DNA of 64,000 nt from NCBI GenBank assembly GCA_016124535.1, contig WGNK01000002.1:62001-126000 (forward strand), written 5' to 3'. Positions 46,279 to 55,444 of this stretch are shown here, in pieces (the stretch's first letter is position 1; the number at the start of each line of letters is the position of its first letter). Source of the stretch: Azospirillum sp. (GTDB lineage Bacteria > Pseudomonadota > Alphaproteobacteria > Azospirillales > Azospirillaceae). The notes beneath the pieces were generated by a model. It made no database searches, had not been told where the DNA came from, and saw only the letters and a program-made list of their open reading frames with translations. The position numbers and the translations under genes were made by a program.

Positions 46279-49200
46279 GTGAGCGCCGATTCGCTTGTCA
46301 GCGCACGTGGTCCGGATCCCGATGTCGCCCAGCGGCGGGCCTCCGATCCGGCCGCCTCGGTCTGGGTCGGCGCCTCGGCCGGCACCGGCAAGACCAAAGT
46401 CCTGACCGACCGGGTGTTGCGCCTGATGCTGGCGGGGACCCCGCCCCAGCGCATCCTCTGCCTGACCTTTACCAAGGCGGCGGCGGCGGAGATGTCGCTG
46501 CGGATCAACCGCACCCTCGGGCAGTGGGCGACCATCGCCGATGACCGGCTCGATCTCGCCTTGTTCGACCTCACCGGCGAGCGCCCCGCCCCCGAACACC
46601 GGCACGCCGCGCGCCGGCTGTTCGCCCGGGTGATCGACTGTCCCGGCGGCATGCGCATCCAGACCATCCATGCCTTCTGCCAGTCGCTGCTGCGGCGCTT
46701 CCCGCTCGAAGCCGGCTGCGGCCCCCATTTCGAGGTGATGGACGAACGCTCGGCCGCCGAACTGTTGGCCGAGGCCCTCCACGAGGTGCTGGACCAGGCG
46801 CGCCGCGCGCCGACGGCGCCGCTTGGACGGGCTCTGGCACGGCTGACCGCCGAGCTTGGCGAGGACGCCTTCGCCGGTCTGCTCGCCGAGGTCACCGCCG
46901 AACGGGGCCAGCTGCAAACGATCCTCGACCGCCACGGCGGGCTTGAGGGCACAGTGGCCGCGGTCTACCGCTTCCTCAAGGTCGTGGACGGCGCCGATGA
47001 AACCACCGTCGTGGCGACGGCATGTGACGACCGCAACTTTGACCAGGCCGGGCTGCGCGGGGCGTGCCGGGCGCTGGCGGCCGGTTCACCGACCGACCAG
47101 GAGCGCGGGATCGGCTTGCAGGCTTGGCTCGATGCCGCGCCCGAAGGCCGTCAGGCCGGGTTCGGCAGCTACCAGGGGCATTTCCTGACCAAGGAAGAGC
47201 TGCCTCGCAAGACCCTGATGACCAAGAAGCCGGCCGCTGCCAATCCGGCGGCCCTGGCCGCCCTGGAAGCCGAGGCGGCGCGGCTGGTCGCCGTGCTCCA
47301 GCAATTCAAAGCGGCGGCGGTGGCCAGCGCCACCGCGGCGCTGATCGGTTTCGGTGCCGCCCTGCTCGACAGCTATGGCCGGCACAAGGCGGCGCGCGCC
47401 CTGCTCGACTACGACGATCTGATCCTGGCGGTGCGCGACCTGTTGACCCGGCGCGGCGTGGCGCCCTGGGTGCTGTTCAAGCTCGACGGCGGGCTCGACC
47501 ACATCCTGATCGACGAAGCCCAGGACACCAACCCCGAGCAATGGCAGGTGATCGCCGCCCTGGCGGAAGAATTCTTCGCCGGTCTCGGCGCGCGCGAGGT
47601 CCGGCGCACGGTGTTCGCGGTCGGCGACGAAAAGCAGTCGATCTTCAGCTTTCAACGCGCCGCACCCGCCGAATTCGCGCGCATGCGCCGCCACTTCGCC
47701 GCCCGCGTCGCGGCGGCACGCGACAATGCCGCGAACGGCTGGCGACAGATCGATCTCGACATCTCGTTTCGCTCGACCGCGGCGGTGCTGCGCACGGTGG
47801 ATGCGGTGTTCGCCCAGGAACCGGCGCGCGACGGCGTCGCCTTCGATCCGGCGCAGGTGATCAGGCACCGCGCCCATCGCCGCGGGCATGGCGGGCTGGT
47901 CGAGCTGTGGCCGCCGGTGGTACCGCAGGAGCGGCCGGAACCGGCACCCTGGGAACCGCCGCTGGCGCTCGATCGCCTGGAATCGCCGCCGGCGCGGCTG
48001 GCGGCGGTGATCGCCGACACCATCCGGGGCTGGCTCGATCGCGGCGAAATGCTGCCGGCGCGCGGCCGCGCGGTCCAGCCGGGCGACATCATGGTGCTGG
48101 TCCGCCGGCGGACCAGCTTCGTTGCCGACCTGGTGCGAGCGCTGAAGGATCGGGGGGTGGCGGTCGCCGGCGTCGACCGCATGGTCCTGACCGATCAGCT
48201 GAGCGTGATGGATCTGCTGGCACTGGCCCAGTTCCTCCTGCTGCCCGAGGATGACCTCACCCTGGCCACGGTGCTCAAGGGTCCGATGGTCGGGCTCGAC
48301 GAGGAGGCGCTGTTCACCCTGGCCCACGGCCGGAGCGGTTCGCTGTGGGCAGCACTGGCCGCCCATCGGACCGACCAGCCGTGTTTCCGGGCGGCGCGGT
48401 CCTGGCTGGAAGGATTGCTCGCGGCAACCGATTTCACCCCGCCGTTCGACCTGTTCTCCAGTCTGCTCAGCAGCCCCTGCCCGGCCGACCCGGTCAGCGG
48501 CCAGCGGGCGCTGTTCGCCCGGCTGGGCGCCGAAGCCCGCGACCCGATCGACGAATTCCTCGCGGTATCGCTGGTCTACCAGCGCAGCCACCCGCCGGCG
48601 CTGCAGGGTTTCCTGGCCTGGCTCGGCGCCGCGCCGGCCGAAATCAAGCGCGATCTGGAGCCCGGCGGCGGTCCGGCCGGCGGCGCGGTGCGCGTGATGA
48701 CGGTGCATGGCGCCAAAGGACTACAGGCGCCGATCGTGTTTCTGCCCGATACCATGGCGGTGCCGGCCCAGAGCCCGCGCATCCTATGGCCGGACGGCGA
48801 CCGCCCGGTCCCGCTGTTCGCCCCCCGGCGCGGGCTGGAGGAGGGCCACTGCGCCGAGGCCCGCGCCGCGCGCGACCATCGCCGCGATCAGGAATACCGC
48901 CGCCTGCTCTATGTCGCACTGACCCGTGCCGAAGACCGCCTCTATATCGGCGGCTGGCAGGGCGGTCGCCCACCGTCCGACGCCTGTTGGTACCGGCTGG
49001 TCGAGTCCGCCCTGGCGCAAGCCGGCGAACCGGCCGAATTCGACTTCGCTGCGGTCAGCCGATCCGGCTGGAGCGGTCCCGGCCGGCGGCTGGTCGAGGC
49101 GCAAACCGCACCGCCCAGGAGCGACGACGCCGGCACCCGGCGCGACGGCGCGGAACTGCCCCTGCCGCCCTGGGCCACCGCGGCTGCCCCCGAGGAGCCC

Positions 49201-49779
49201 GCCCCGCCGCGACCGTTGACGCCGTCGCGGCCGGAAGACGTCGAGCCGGCGGTGCGTTCGCCCTTGGGAGGGGATGACGGCGCGCGGTTCCGCCGCGGGT
49301 TGCTGATCCACCGCCTGCTCCAGACCCTGCCCGAGTTGGCGCCGGACCGGCGGTCAACCGCGTGCCGGCGCTTTCTGGCCGAACCGGTCCACGGACTGGA
49401 CGACGGCGAGCAGGCCGAGATCGCCGCGGAGACCCTGGGGGTGCTCGATCACCCGGAGTTCCGCCCCCTGTTCGGACCGGGCAGCCGGGCCGAGGTGCCG
49501 ATCGTCGGTCTGGTCGCCGGCCGCGTGCTGTCGGGACAAATCGACCGCCTGATGGTCGAACCGACCACAGTATGGGTGATCGATTTCAAGACCAACCGGC
49601 CGCCGCCCCGCGACCCGGCGCTGGTACCGGCGCTCTATCTGCGCCAGATGGCGATCTACCGCGCGGCGTTGCGGGAGATCTATCCCGGCCGGGAGGTCCG
49701 CTGCGTGCTCTTGTGGACCGATGGCCCGTTTCTGATGGAACTGTCGGCCGCGGCGCTGGAGGGCGCACTGCCCGGGTGA
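46279..49779 (+). CDS. addA: Double-strand break repair helicase AddA
   Basis: 1,166-aa UvrD-like helicase with a C-terminal RecB-type nuclease, one half of AddAB, which resects DNA ends for RecA. Walker A VWVGASAGTGKTKVLTDRVL, motif II HILIDEAQDTNPEQW, GDEKQSIFSFQ, VMTVHGAKGLQAPIVFLPDT and YVALTRAEDRLYIGG are present, and the nuclease motif is seen as LSGQIDRL...VWVIDFKTNRPP. The GTG at 46279 has GGAAGGA 9 nt upstream and was preferred to a TTG at 46261. addB, normally adjacent upstream in this class, is absent. Confidence 0.95.
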   Translation: MSADSLVSARGPDPDVAQRRASDPAASVWVGASAGTGKTKVLTDRVLRLMLAGTPPQRILCLTFTKAAAAEMSLRINRTLGQWATIADDRLDLALFDLTGERPAPEHRHAARRLFARVIDCPGGMRIQTIHAFCQSLLRRFPLEAGCGPHFEVMDERSAAELLAEALHEVLDQARRAPTAPLGRALARLTAELGEDAFAGLLAEVTAERGQLQTILDRHGGLEGTVAAVYRFLKVVDGADETTVVATACDDRNFDQAGLRGACRALAAGSPTDQERGIGLQAWLDAAPEGRQAGFGSYQGHFLTKEELPRKTLMTKKPAAANPAALAALEAEAARLVAVLQQFKAAAVASATAALIGFGAALLDSYGRHKAARALLDYDDLILAVRDLLTRRGVAPWVLFKLDGGLDHILIDEAQDTNPEQWQVIAALAEEFFAGLGAREVRRTVFAVGDEKQSIFSFQRAAPAEFARMRRHFAARVAAARDNAANGWRQIDLDISFRSTAAVLRTVDAVFAQEPARDGVAFDPAQVIRHRAHRRGHGGLVELWPPVVPQERPEPAPWEPPLALDRLESPPARLAAVIADTIRGWLDRGEMLPARGRAVQPGDIMVLVRRRTSFVADLVRALKDRGVAVAGVDRMVLTDQLSVMDLLALAQFLLLPEDDLTLATVLKGPMVGLDEEALFTLAHGRSGSLWAALAAHRTDQPCFRAARSWLEGLLAATDFTPPFDLFSSLLSSPCPADPVSGQRALFARLGAEARDPIDEFLAVSLVYQRSHPPALQGFLAWLGAAPAEIKRDLEPGGGPAGGAVRVMTVHGAKGLQAPIVFLPDTMAVPAQSPRILWPDGDRPVPLFAPRRGLEEGHCAEARAARDHRRDQEYRRLLYVALTRAEDRLYIGGWQGGRPPSDACWYRLVESALAQAGEPAEFDFAAVSRSGWSGPGRRLVEAQTAPPRSDDAGTRRDGAELPLPPWATAAAPEEPAPPRPLTPSRPEDVEPAVRSPLGGDDGARFRRGLLIHRLLQTLPELAPDRRSTACRRFLAEPVHGLDDGEQAEIAAETLGVLDHPEFRPLFGPGSRAEVPIVGLVAGRVLSGQIDRLMVEPTTVWVIDFKTNRPPPRDPALVPALYLRQMAIYRAALREIYPGREVRCVLLWTDGPFLMELSAAALEGALPG

Positions 49780-49841
49780 GCGGAGGCCGTCAGACGGCAC
49801 CGGCCGGGATGCGACGGGGGCGCAACCGGCGCCCCCTGGCC

Positions 49842-50903
49842 TTACGACCAAGCGCGGTTCGGAATATCCAGCGGCACGAAGCCGTAGTGTTTCAACCAGC
49901 GCAGATCGGCCTCGAAGAAGGTCCGCAGGTCCGGGATGCCGTATTTCAGCATCGCGATCCGTTCGATCCCCATGCCGAAGGCAAAGCCCTGGTAGCGGGT
50001 CGAGTCGATGCCGCAGTTTTCCAGCACGTTGGGATGGACCATGCCGCAGCCGAGAATCTCCAGCCAATCGCCATAGGCGCCGATCTTCAGTTCGCCCCCT
50101 TTGCGCGAACAGCCGATATCGACCTCGGCCGAGGGCTCGGTGAACGGGAAGAAGCTGGGGCGGAAGCGCAATGGCAGATCGTCGATCTCGAAGAAGGCGC
50201 GGCAGAATTCGACCAGGCAGCCCTTGAGATGGCCCATATGGGTTGACTCATCGACCACCAGCCCCTCGACCTGATGGAACATCGGGGTGTGGGTCATGTC
50301 GTAGTCGGAGCGATAGGTCCGCCCCGGGATGATCACCCGGATCGGCGGCTTGGCCGTCAGCATGGTGCGAATCTGCACCGGCGAGGTGTGGGTGCGCAGC
50401 AGCATGCGCCGGCCGTCGGCGGCGTCGGGCAGATAAAAGGTGTCGTGCATCTCCCGCGCAGGGTGCTCGGGCGGAAAATTCAGCGCGGTAAAGTTATGGA
50501 AATCGTCTTCGATGTCCGGGCCTTCGGCGACGGTAAAGCCCATCTCGGCGAAGATCGCGGTCAGTTCGTCCACGGTCTGGCTGATCGGATGGATCCGGCC
50601 GGGCGCTTCCGGGCGCGCCGGCAGGCTGACATCGATCCGCTCGGCCTCCAGCCGCGCGGCCTGGGCCAAGGCCTGAAGATCGCCGCGGCGGGTTTCGATC
50701 GCGGCGGCGATCTCGTCCTTGAGCAGGTTGAGGGCACCGCCGCGGGCACGCCGCTCCTCGGCACCCAGCCCGCCCAGTTCCTTCATCAAGCCGGTGACCC
50801 GCCCCTTCTTGCCGAGCGCGGTGACCCGAACCTCGTCCAGGGCAGACAGATCGCCAGCGGCGGCGACCGCCGCCAGAAGTTCAGATTTCAGCGAATCGAG
50901 CAT
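49842..50903 (-). CDS. pheS: Phenylalanyl-tRNA synthetase alpha subunit
   Basis: 353-aa class II synthetase subunit that charges tRNA-Phe. N-terminal coiled coil, then motif 1/2 regions [53 protein letters not shown] and motif 3 [20 protein letters not shown]. The start MLDSLKSEL at 50903 is the family type; a GTG four codons upstream is possible. It follows rpmI-rplT as usual, but pheT does not follow: addA converges on it 62 nt away. Confidence 0.95.
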   Translation of the reverse strand: MLDSLKSELLAAVAAAGDLSALDEVRVTALGKKGRVTGLMKELGGLGAEERRARGGALNLLKDEIAAAIETRRGDLQALAQAARLEAERIDVSLPARPEAPGRIHPISQTVDELTAIFAEMGFTVAEGPDIEDDFHNFTALNFPPEHPAREMHDTFYLPDAADGRRMLLRTHTSPVQIRTMLTAKPPIRVIIPGRTYRSDYDMTHTPMFHQVEGLVVDESTHMGHLKGCLVEFCRAFFEIDDLPLRFRPSFFPFTEPSAEVDIGCSRKGGELKIGAYGDWLEILGCGMVHPNVLENCGIDSTRYQGFAFGMGIERIAMLKYGIPDLRTFFEADLRWLKHYGFVPLDIPNRAWS

Positions 50904-50966
50904 GAAAACCGTCACCGGGGTCTGGGGCCCAGGGCCCCAGCGAGGTGCAGGGGCAGCGCCCCTGCG

Positions 50967-51332
50967 TTACGCAGCTTGTTCCAGCGCGGCCGATGCCTGA
51001 TCGACCAGCACCTTGAACACCTCGGGCTGACGCGCCGCGATATCGGCCAGCACCTTGCGGTCGAGTTCGATCCCGGCCCGCTTGATGCCGTGCATGAAGC
51101 GCGAATAGGTCAGGCCGTGCAGACGGGCGCCGGCATTGATGCGCTGGATCCACAGGCCGCGGAAATCGCGCTTGCGGTTGCGGCGGTCGCGATAGGCGTA
51201 ACGCAACGCCTTCTCGACCTTCTCGATCGCGATCCGGAAGCAGGTGCTGGCGCGGCCGCGATAGCCCTTGGCCAGCTTGAGAATCTTACGATGACGGGCG
51301 TGGGTGGTTACGCCCCGTTTGACGCGTGCCAT
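50967..51332 (-). CDS. rplT: 50S ribosomal protein L20
   Basis: 121 aa, highly basic; [40 protein letters not shown] and [20 protein letters not shown] are diagnostic. L20 also represses its own operon in other bacteria. Lies 13 nt after rpmI. Confidence 0.98.
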   Translation of the reverse strand: MARVKRGVTTHARHRKILKLAKGYRGRASTCFRIAIEKVEKALRYAYRDRRNRKRDFRGLWIQRINAGARLHGLTYSRFMHGIKRAGIELDRKVLADIAARQPEVFKVLVDQASAALEQAA

Positions 51333-51345
51333 GGGTCGTCTCCGC

Positions 51346-51549
51346 TCAGCCGCCGATTCTCAGGAAATTCTTCTTGACGATGCGCTCGTCGGGCGTCGCC
51401 AGCACCATGGTGCCGCGCGCATTGCGCTTCATCTTCTGGGTCCGCTTGACCAGGCCGTGCCGCTTGTTGGCGGCCTGGACCTTGACATGGCCCGAGGCGG
51501 TGAGCTTGAAGCGCTTCTTGGCGCCGCTCTTGGTTTTCAACTTGGGCAT
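51346..51549 (-). CDS. rpmI: 50S ribosomal protein L35
   Basis: 67 aa, basic; [20 protein letters not shown] and [20 protein letters not shown] fit the family exactly. GAAAGGAT precedes the ATG. First gene of rpmI-rplT-pheS; infC, often just upstream in other bacteria, is not here. Confidence 0.98.
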   Translation of the reverse strand: MPKLKTKSGAKKRFKLTASGHVKVQAANKRHGLVKRTQKMKRNARGTMVLATPDERIVKKNFLRIGG

Positions 51550-51631
51550 TTGGCATCCTTTCGGGGTGGGGACGGCTGGGCATGCCCCGGGTGCTGTGCG
51601 ACCCGGCCCACGCCGCCCGAACGAGGGCCGG

Positions 51632-51660
51632 GTTATAACCGCCGACGCAGTTTAGTGCAA
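51632..51660 (-). promoter_or_regulatory. rpmI: Candidate sigma-70 promoter of rpmI-rplT-pheS
   Basis: Minus-strand TTGCAC and TATAAC (5/6 of the -10 consensus) are exactly 17 nt apart, 83 nt before the rpmI ATG, in the 114-nt gap after the MmcB-like gene. It implies that the ribosomal genes are transcribed independently. Confidence 0.55.
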
Positions 51661-51663
51661 GGG

Positions 51664-52161
51664 TCACGGCGTTTGCACGCCGATGCCGCCGAGCCAGGGG
51701 TCTTCGACCCGGTGGAGCCGGCTGCAGCCGACCAGCGCCACTTGCAGGAGCAGGGCCTTGCGCCGTGAGGCATGGAGTTTATGGGCCGGCGCCTCGCGCA
51801 CCACCGCAGCGCCGAAGCCGTCGGCGATCATCAGCCCGCAATCGTCCGGGATCAGCGTGGCCGGAAAATCGGGGCCGACCGCAAAGTAGAAAGCGTCGCA
51901 GAAGTCGCGGTATTCCGGCCATTTGTGGTCGGCGCGGAAATCGGCGACCGAGCTCTTGACTTCGACGATCACAACCTCGCTGGCGCCGTTAATCGCCAGC
52001 ACGTCGGCCCGGCGGCCGTTGCGCAAACTGAATTCGGCCAGTCCGACGAAGCCGCGCTCCAGCAGTGCCCGCCGTACGCCGCGGCGAATCCGCGCTGCCG
52101 CTTCGACCGGTTCGGCATCGCCCGCCGGTGCCGCGGCAAGAGACTCGTTGCCGTCTGCCAT
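51664..52161 (-). CDS. mmcB: MmcB family DNA repair protein (putative endonuclease)
   Basis: 165-aa protein of the DUF1052/MmcB family known from Caulobacter, where it is an SOS-linked DNA-damage gene. A PD-(D/E)xK-like core is visible: RNGRRADVLAIN and EVVIVEVKSSVADFRADHKW supply Asp, Glu and Lys, followed by YRDFCDAFYFAVGPDFPATL. Upstream of rpmI on the same strand. Family call is from motif recall. Confidence 0.85.
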   Translation of the reverse strand: MADGNESLAAAPAGDAEPVEAAARIRRGVRRALLERGFVGLAEFSLRNGRRADVLAINGASEVVIVEVKSSVADFRADHKWPEYRDFCDAFYFAVGPDFPATLIPDDCGLMIADGFGAAVVREAPAHKLHASRRKALLLQVALVGCSRLHRVEDPWLGGIGVQTP

Positions 52162-52249
52162 GGTCCGCCCCTGATCGTCCCGCCTCTATGGGACATACCA
52201 TGAACGGGGGCAATTGCACCAGTTCAGCGACGGCCGAACCCGGCGGCAT

Positions 52250-53407
52250 TCAGAACGAGGTGGTCCGTTCACGGCGACGGTCGAGGGCCACGTCGAACTG
52301 CTTGAGCATGGCATACATCGGCTCGAAATAGAGTTTCTTGGTCGGCAGGTTGCGCATGTAGCGGTCGAAGATGTGGTTAACACTGCCGAGCGACGAGATG
52401 CAATAGCCCATCAGCCAGTATTTCTTGCGGACGCTGCGCAGAAAATTGCGGAAGGGTTCGGGCTTGCCGTCCATGAAGGTGCGGAAACAATTATCGTAGT
52501 CCGACAGAATTCCCTTAATGTCGACCATAACGCCTTCGATCGATTTTCCCATCTTCTCGGTATACATCAGAAGCTGGGTTTCCAGGTGCTTGTTGGCGCG
52601 GATGTCGACCGGCAGGCACTCATTCGATTTCAGCCAGCCGAGGATCGCCCGTGAACTCGCGGCGATGCGACGCAATTGGAATTCGTAGAACGTGATGCCC
52701 TTCCAGGCGCCGAACACTTGCTCGGCCTCGCTCTGCTCGATGCCGAACGCCGACACGAACAGCCTGGCCTCGGGCAGATCGGCGTTCCAGATCGCGGCCA
52801 GGAACCGTTCGATACCGGGGTTGCCGGCGGCCTGGCCCGCGGTGATCGCCTTGCGCACGATCGGCTCGATGCGCTGGGCGATCAGACGCCGCAGCTGGAC
52901 ATCCTCGCCGTCGGAGATCGCCCAATAGCGCGGATCGACACTAAGCTTCTCGGTCTCGAAGCAGGTCTTGAGCAAAAAGGCATCGAGCGAGGGAATCCCA
53001 TCGATCAGCTTGAGCACACGCAGGTCTTCCGCAGTATATGGATCGGGCTTGGTCAGATCAATGCCGAAGTGATCCTTTAGAAGATCTCCGTAATTTTTGG
53101 ACCGTAAATAGACCGCGTAACCGCCGACTTCCGGCTCTTCGGCGTGGTAAGGCACATAAATGCCGGTTTCGATCGGCCGGTCACCCTCGGTGTCCTCACC
53201 GGAAAAGGCATCGGCGGCAGAGCTATCGTCGAAATTGGGGTATTTGAACAGAATGACCTGGTTGAGCGACCGCGTCTTGAACATCCTGACCCCCTCGCCC
53301 AGGCTGGCATCCAGTGCGATCAGGTTGAACGAGACGCTGGAGCCCCCGTGCATGATTTGATCCAGTATGGGCGAGGCGGCCGATTTCTTGCGCGACTTGG
53401 AAGACAT
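52250..53407 (-). CDS. Uncharacterised 385-aa protein
   Basis: No family recognised. The protein is soluble, without signal peptide or membrane segment. The N-terminal half is acidic and contains short strands (GIYVPYHAEEPEVGGYAVYL). The second half is helical (RIEPIVRKAITAGQAAGNPG, GVMVDIKGILSDYDNCFRTF). The C-terminus YFEPMYAMLKQFDVALDRRR is basic. A run of seven C residues lies directly before the ATG, between it and an AGGA element. It is monocistronic and divergent from a chemoreceptor. Codon use looks like its neighbours, so it is probably a lineage-specific native gene. Confidence 0.7.
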   Translation of the reverse strand: MSSKSRKKSAASPILDQIMHGGSSVSFNLIALDASLGEGVRMFKTRSLNQVILFKYPNFDDSSAADAFSGEDTEGDRPIETGIYVPYHAEEPEVGGYAVYLRSKNYGDLLKDHFGIDLTKPDPYTAEDLRVLKLIDGIPSLDAFLLKTCFETEKLSVDPRYWAISDGEDVQLRRLIAQRIEPIVRKAITAGQAAGNPGIERFLAAIWNADLPEARLFVSAFGIEQSEAEQVFGAWKGITFYEFQLRRIAASSRAILGWLKSNECLPVDIRANKHLETQLLMYTEKMGKSIEGVMVDIKGILSDYDNCFRTFMDGKPEPFRNFLRSVRKKYWLMGYCISSLGSVNHIFDRYMRNLPTKKLYFEPMYAMLKQFDVALDRRRERTTSF

Positions 53408-53646
53408 GGGGGGGGAGGTTCCTGCCGTCGTTCAGCCCGGCGATCGGGGGCACTGCGATTAAAAACGAGAGGCATCGTAACACCGCCACGGCGTTCCTGA
53501 TAATGCCCCATCTGCGAGTGGGTCCTATGACCCTATGGCTTTCTCACCTATTACGGCTGCGGCATTGAGGATTCGTCAAGGTTCGACGGGCAGAATAACC
53601 CGCCCGTAATTCGGGCCTTTCAGAACCGCAGACCAAGGAGGGATCT

Positions 53647-55338
53647 ATGCTCACCCGGCTTCCAATCGGCGTCCGGCTTCAGTTCATCTTAGCGGCATCG
53701 CTGATTGGCATGTTCGCGGTGGCCGTGCTCGGCCTGATCAATCTGCGCTCTGCCATGCTCGCGGATCGCGAAACTCAGATCCAGCAGCTGGTCGACGGCG
53801 CCACCAGTATCGTCGCGGTCTATCATGACCGCGCCGCAAAAGGCGAGATCACCGACGCCGATGCCCGGCAGGCGGCACTCGATACGCTGCGGGCGATTCG
53901 CTATGCCGGCGACAATTACTTATGGGTCAATGATCTGAGCGGCATCCTGCTGATGCATCCCTTCCGCCCCAAAGAAGTCAGCGAACGGACGAGCATGCTT
54001 GAACTGAAGGATCCGAACGGCGTCCGCATCTATCAAGAGTTGGTGGCCGCGGCCAAAAAGGGCGCCGGATTCGTCAGTTACGGCGGCCGCCGTCCCGGCG
54101 ACAAACAGATGACCGCGCCGAAACTGGCCTATACCAAGCTGTTCGCGCCGTGGGGCTGGGCAATCGGCACCGGTATTTATATCGACGACGTCGATGCCGC
54201 CTTTGCCCATGACGCGCTCTACTTGGGATCGATCGGCGCCGCGGTCGCCTTTGCGGTGATCGGAATTACCATCCTGATCGGACGGACGGTCACCCGGCCG
54301 CTGGCGCGGCTGACCCACAATATGAGGCGGCTCGCCCAAGGTGACACCGCGATCGATGTCAGCGACGCCAAGCGCGGTGACGAAGTCGGCACACTCGCCG
54401 GTGCCATGGCCACCTTCCGCGACAACGCCCACGAGATGGAACGCCTGCGGGCCGAGCAGGAACTGGCAAAGAAGCGCAGCGAGGACGAGCGGCGCGCCAT
54501 AACCGCGCGCCTCGCCGACAACCTGGAGGCCAGCGTCGCCAGCGTGGTCCAGGCCATGGCCGAGCAATGCCATACCATGCGCGACACCGCCGAAGCGATG
54601 ACCCGGATCGCCGAGGAAACCAGCCACCAGGCTTCGACGGTCGCTGCGGCTTCGGAAGAGGCCAGCACCAACGTCCAGACCGTCGCCACCGCGGCGACCG
54701 AACTCAGCAGCTCGATCGAAGAGATCAATCGCCAGATGGTGCGCTCGACCGAAATCAGCGGCAAGGCGGTGACCGAGGCCGCTGCGGCCAATCAGCGCGT
54801 TGCCGGTCTGACCGAGGCGGCGGACCGGATCGGCAAGGTGGTCGAACTGATCACCGCAATCGCGTCCCAGACCAATCTCCTGGCGCTCAACGCCACCATC
54901 GAGGCGGCGCGCGCCGGCGATGCCGGCAAGGGCTTCGCGGTGGTGGCCAGCGAGGTCAAGAACCTGGCCGGCCAGACCGCCAAGGCGACCGAGGAGATTG
55001 CCACCCAGGTCGGCGGCATCCAGACCGTGACCGGCGAAACCGCCACCGCGATCCAGGGGATCGGCAGAACCATCGGCGAACTCAACGAAATCGCGACGGT
55101 GATCGCTGCGGCGGTGGAAGAACAGGGTGCCGCGACCCGGGAAATCTCGCGCAATGTCGAGCAGGCGGCGCTGGGGACCCAGCAGGTGTCTTCGACGATT
55201 TCGGCAGTCGATGACACCGCCCGGCGATCGGGCGATGCCGCCCGTTCGGTGCTGACCAGCGCCTCGCGGCTGGCAGAGCAGGCGCGTCAGCTGCGCGGCG
55301 ACATCGAGGGATTTCTCGCCGAGGTGCGGCGGGGCTGA
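53647..55338 (+). CDS. Methyl-accepting chemotaxis protein with single Cache sensor
   Basis: 563-aa transmembrane chemoreceptor. TM1 lies at ~13-33, followed by a periplasmic single-Cache domain (~35-190; [40 protein letters not shown] is the sCache_2 signature). TM2 is at ~195-213, then HAMP, then the signalling domain with the conserved hairpin tip [28 protein letters not shown] precedes the ATG. The ligand is unknown; sCache_2 receptors often sense small organic acids. No other che genes are adjacent. Confidence 0.95.
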   Translation: MLTRLPIGVRLQFILAASLIGMFAVAVLGLINLRSAMLADRETQIQQLVDGATSIVAVYHDRAAKGEITDADARQAALDTLRAIRYAGDNYLWVNDLSGILLMHPFRPKEVSERTSMLELKDPNGVRIYQELVAAAKKGAGFVSYGGRRPGDKQMTAPKLAYTKLFAPWGWAIGTGIYIDDVDAAFAHDALYLGSIGAAVAFAVIGITILIGRTVTRPLARLTHNMRRLAQGDTAIDVSDAKRGDEVGTLAGAMATFRDNAHEMERLRAEQELAKKRSEDERRAITARLADNLEASVASVVQAMAEQCHTMRDTAEAMTRIAEETSHQASTVAAASEEASTNVQTVATAATELSSSIEEINRQMVRSTEISGKAVTEAAAANQRVAGLTEAADRIGKVVELITAIASQTNLLALNATIEAARAGDAGKGFAVVASEVKNLAGQTAKATEEIATQVGGIQTVTGETATAIQGIGRTIGELNEIATVIAAAVEEQGAATREISRNVEQAALGTQQVSSTISAVDDTARRSGDAARSVLTSASRLAEQARQLRGDIEGFLAEVRRG

Positions 55339-55444
55339 CCCGCCCTGCCGGCGGACTCCGTACCGCCGTCCCGGATTTTCCCGTACCATGATCACACACC
55401 ATGGCATGACTTCCATGGCTTGAGGTGAGGGGCACCGCGGCGGC

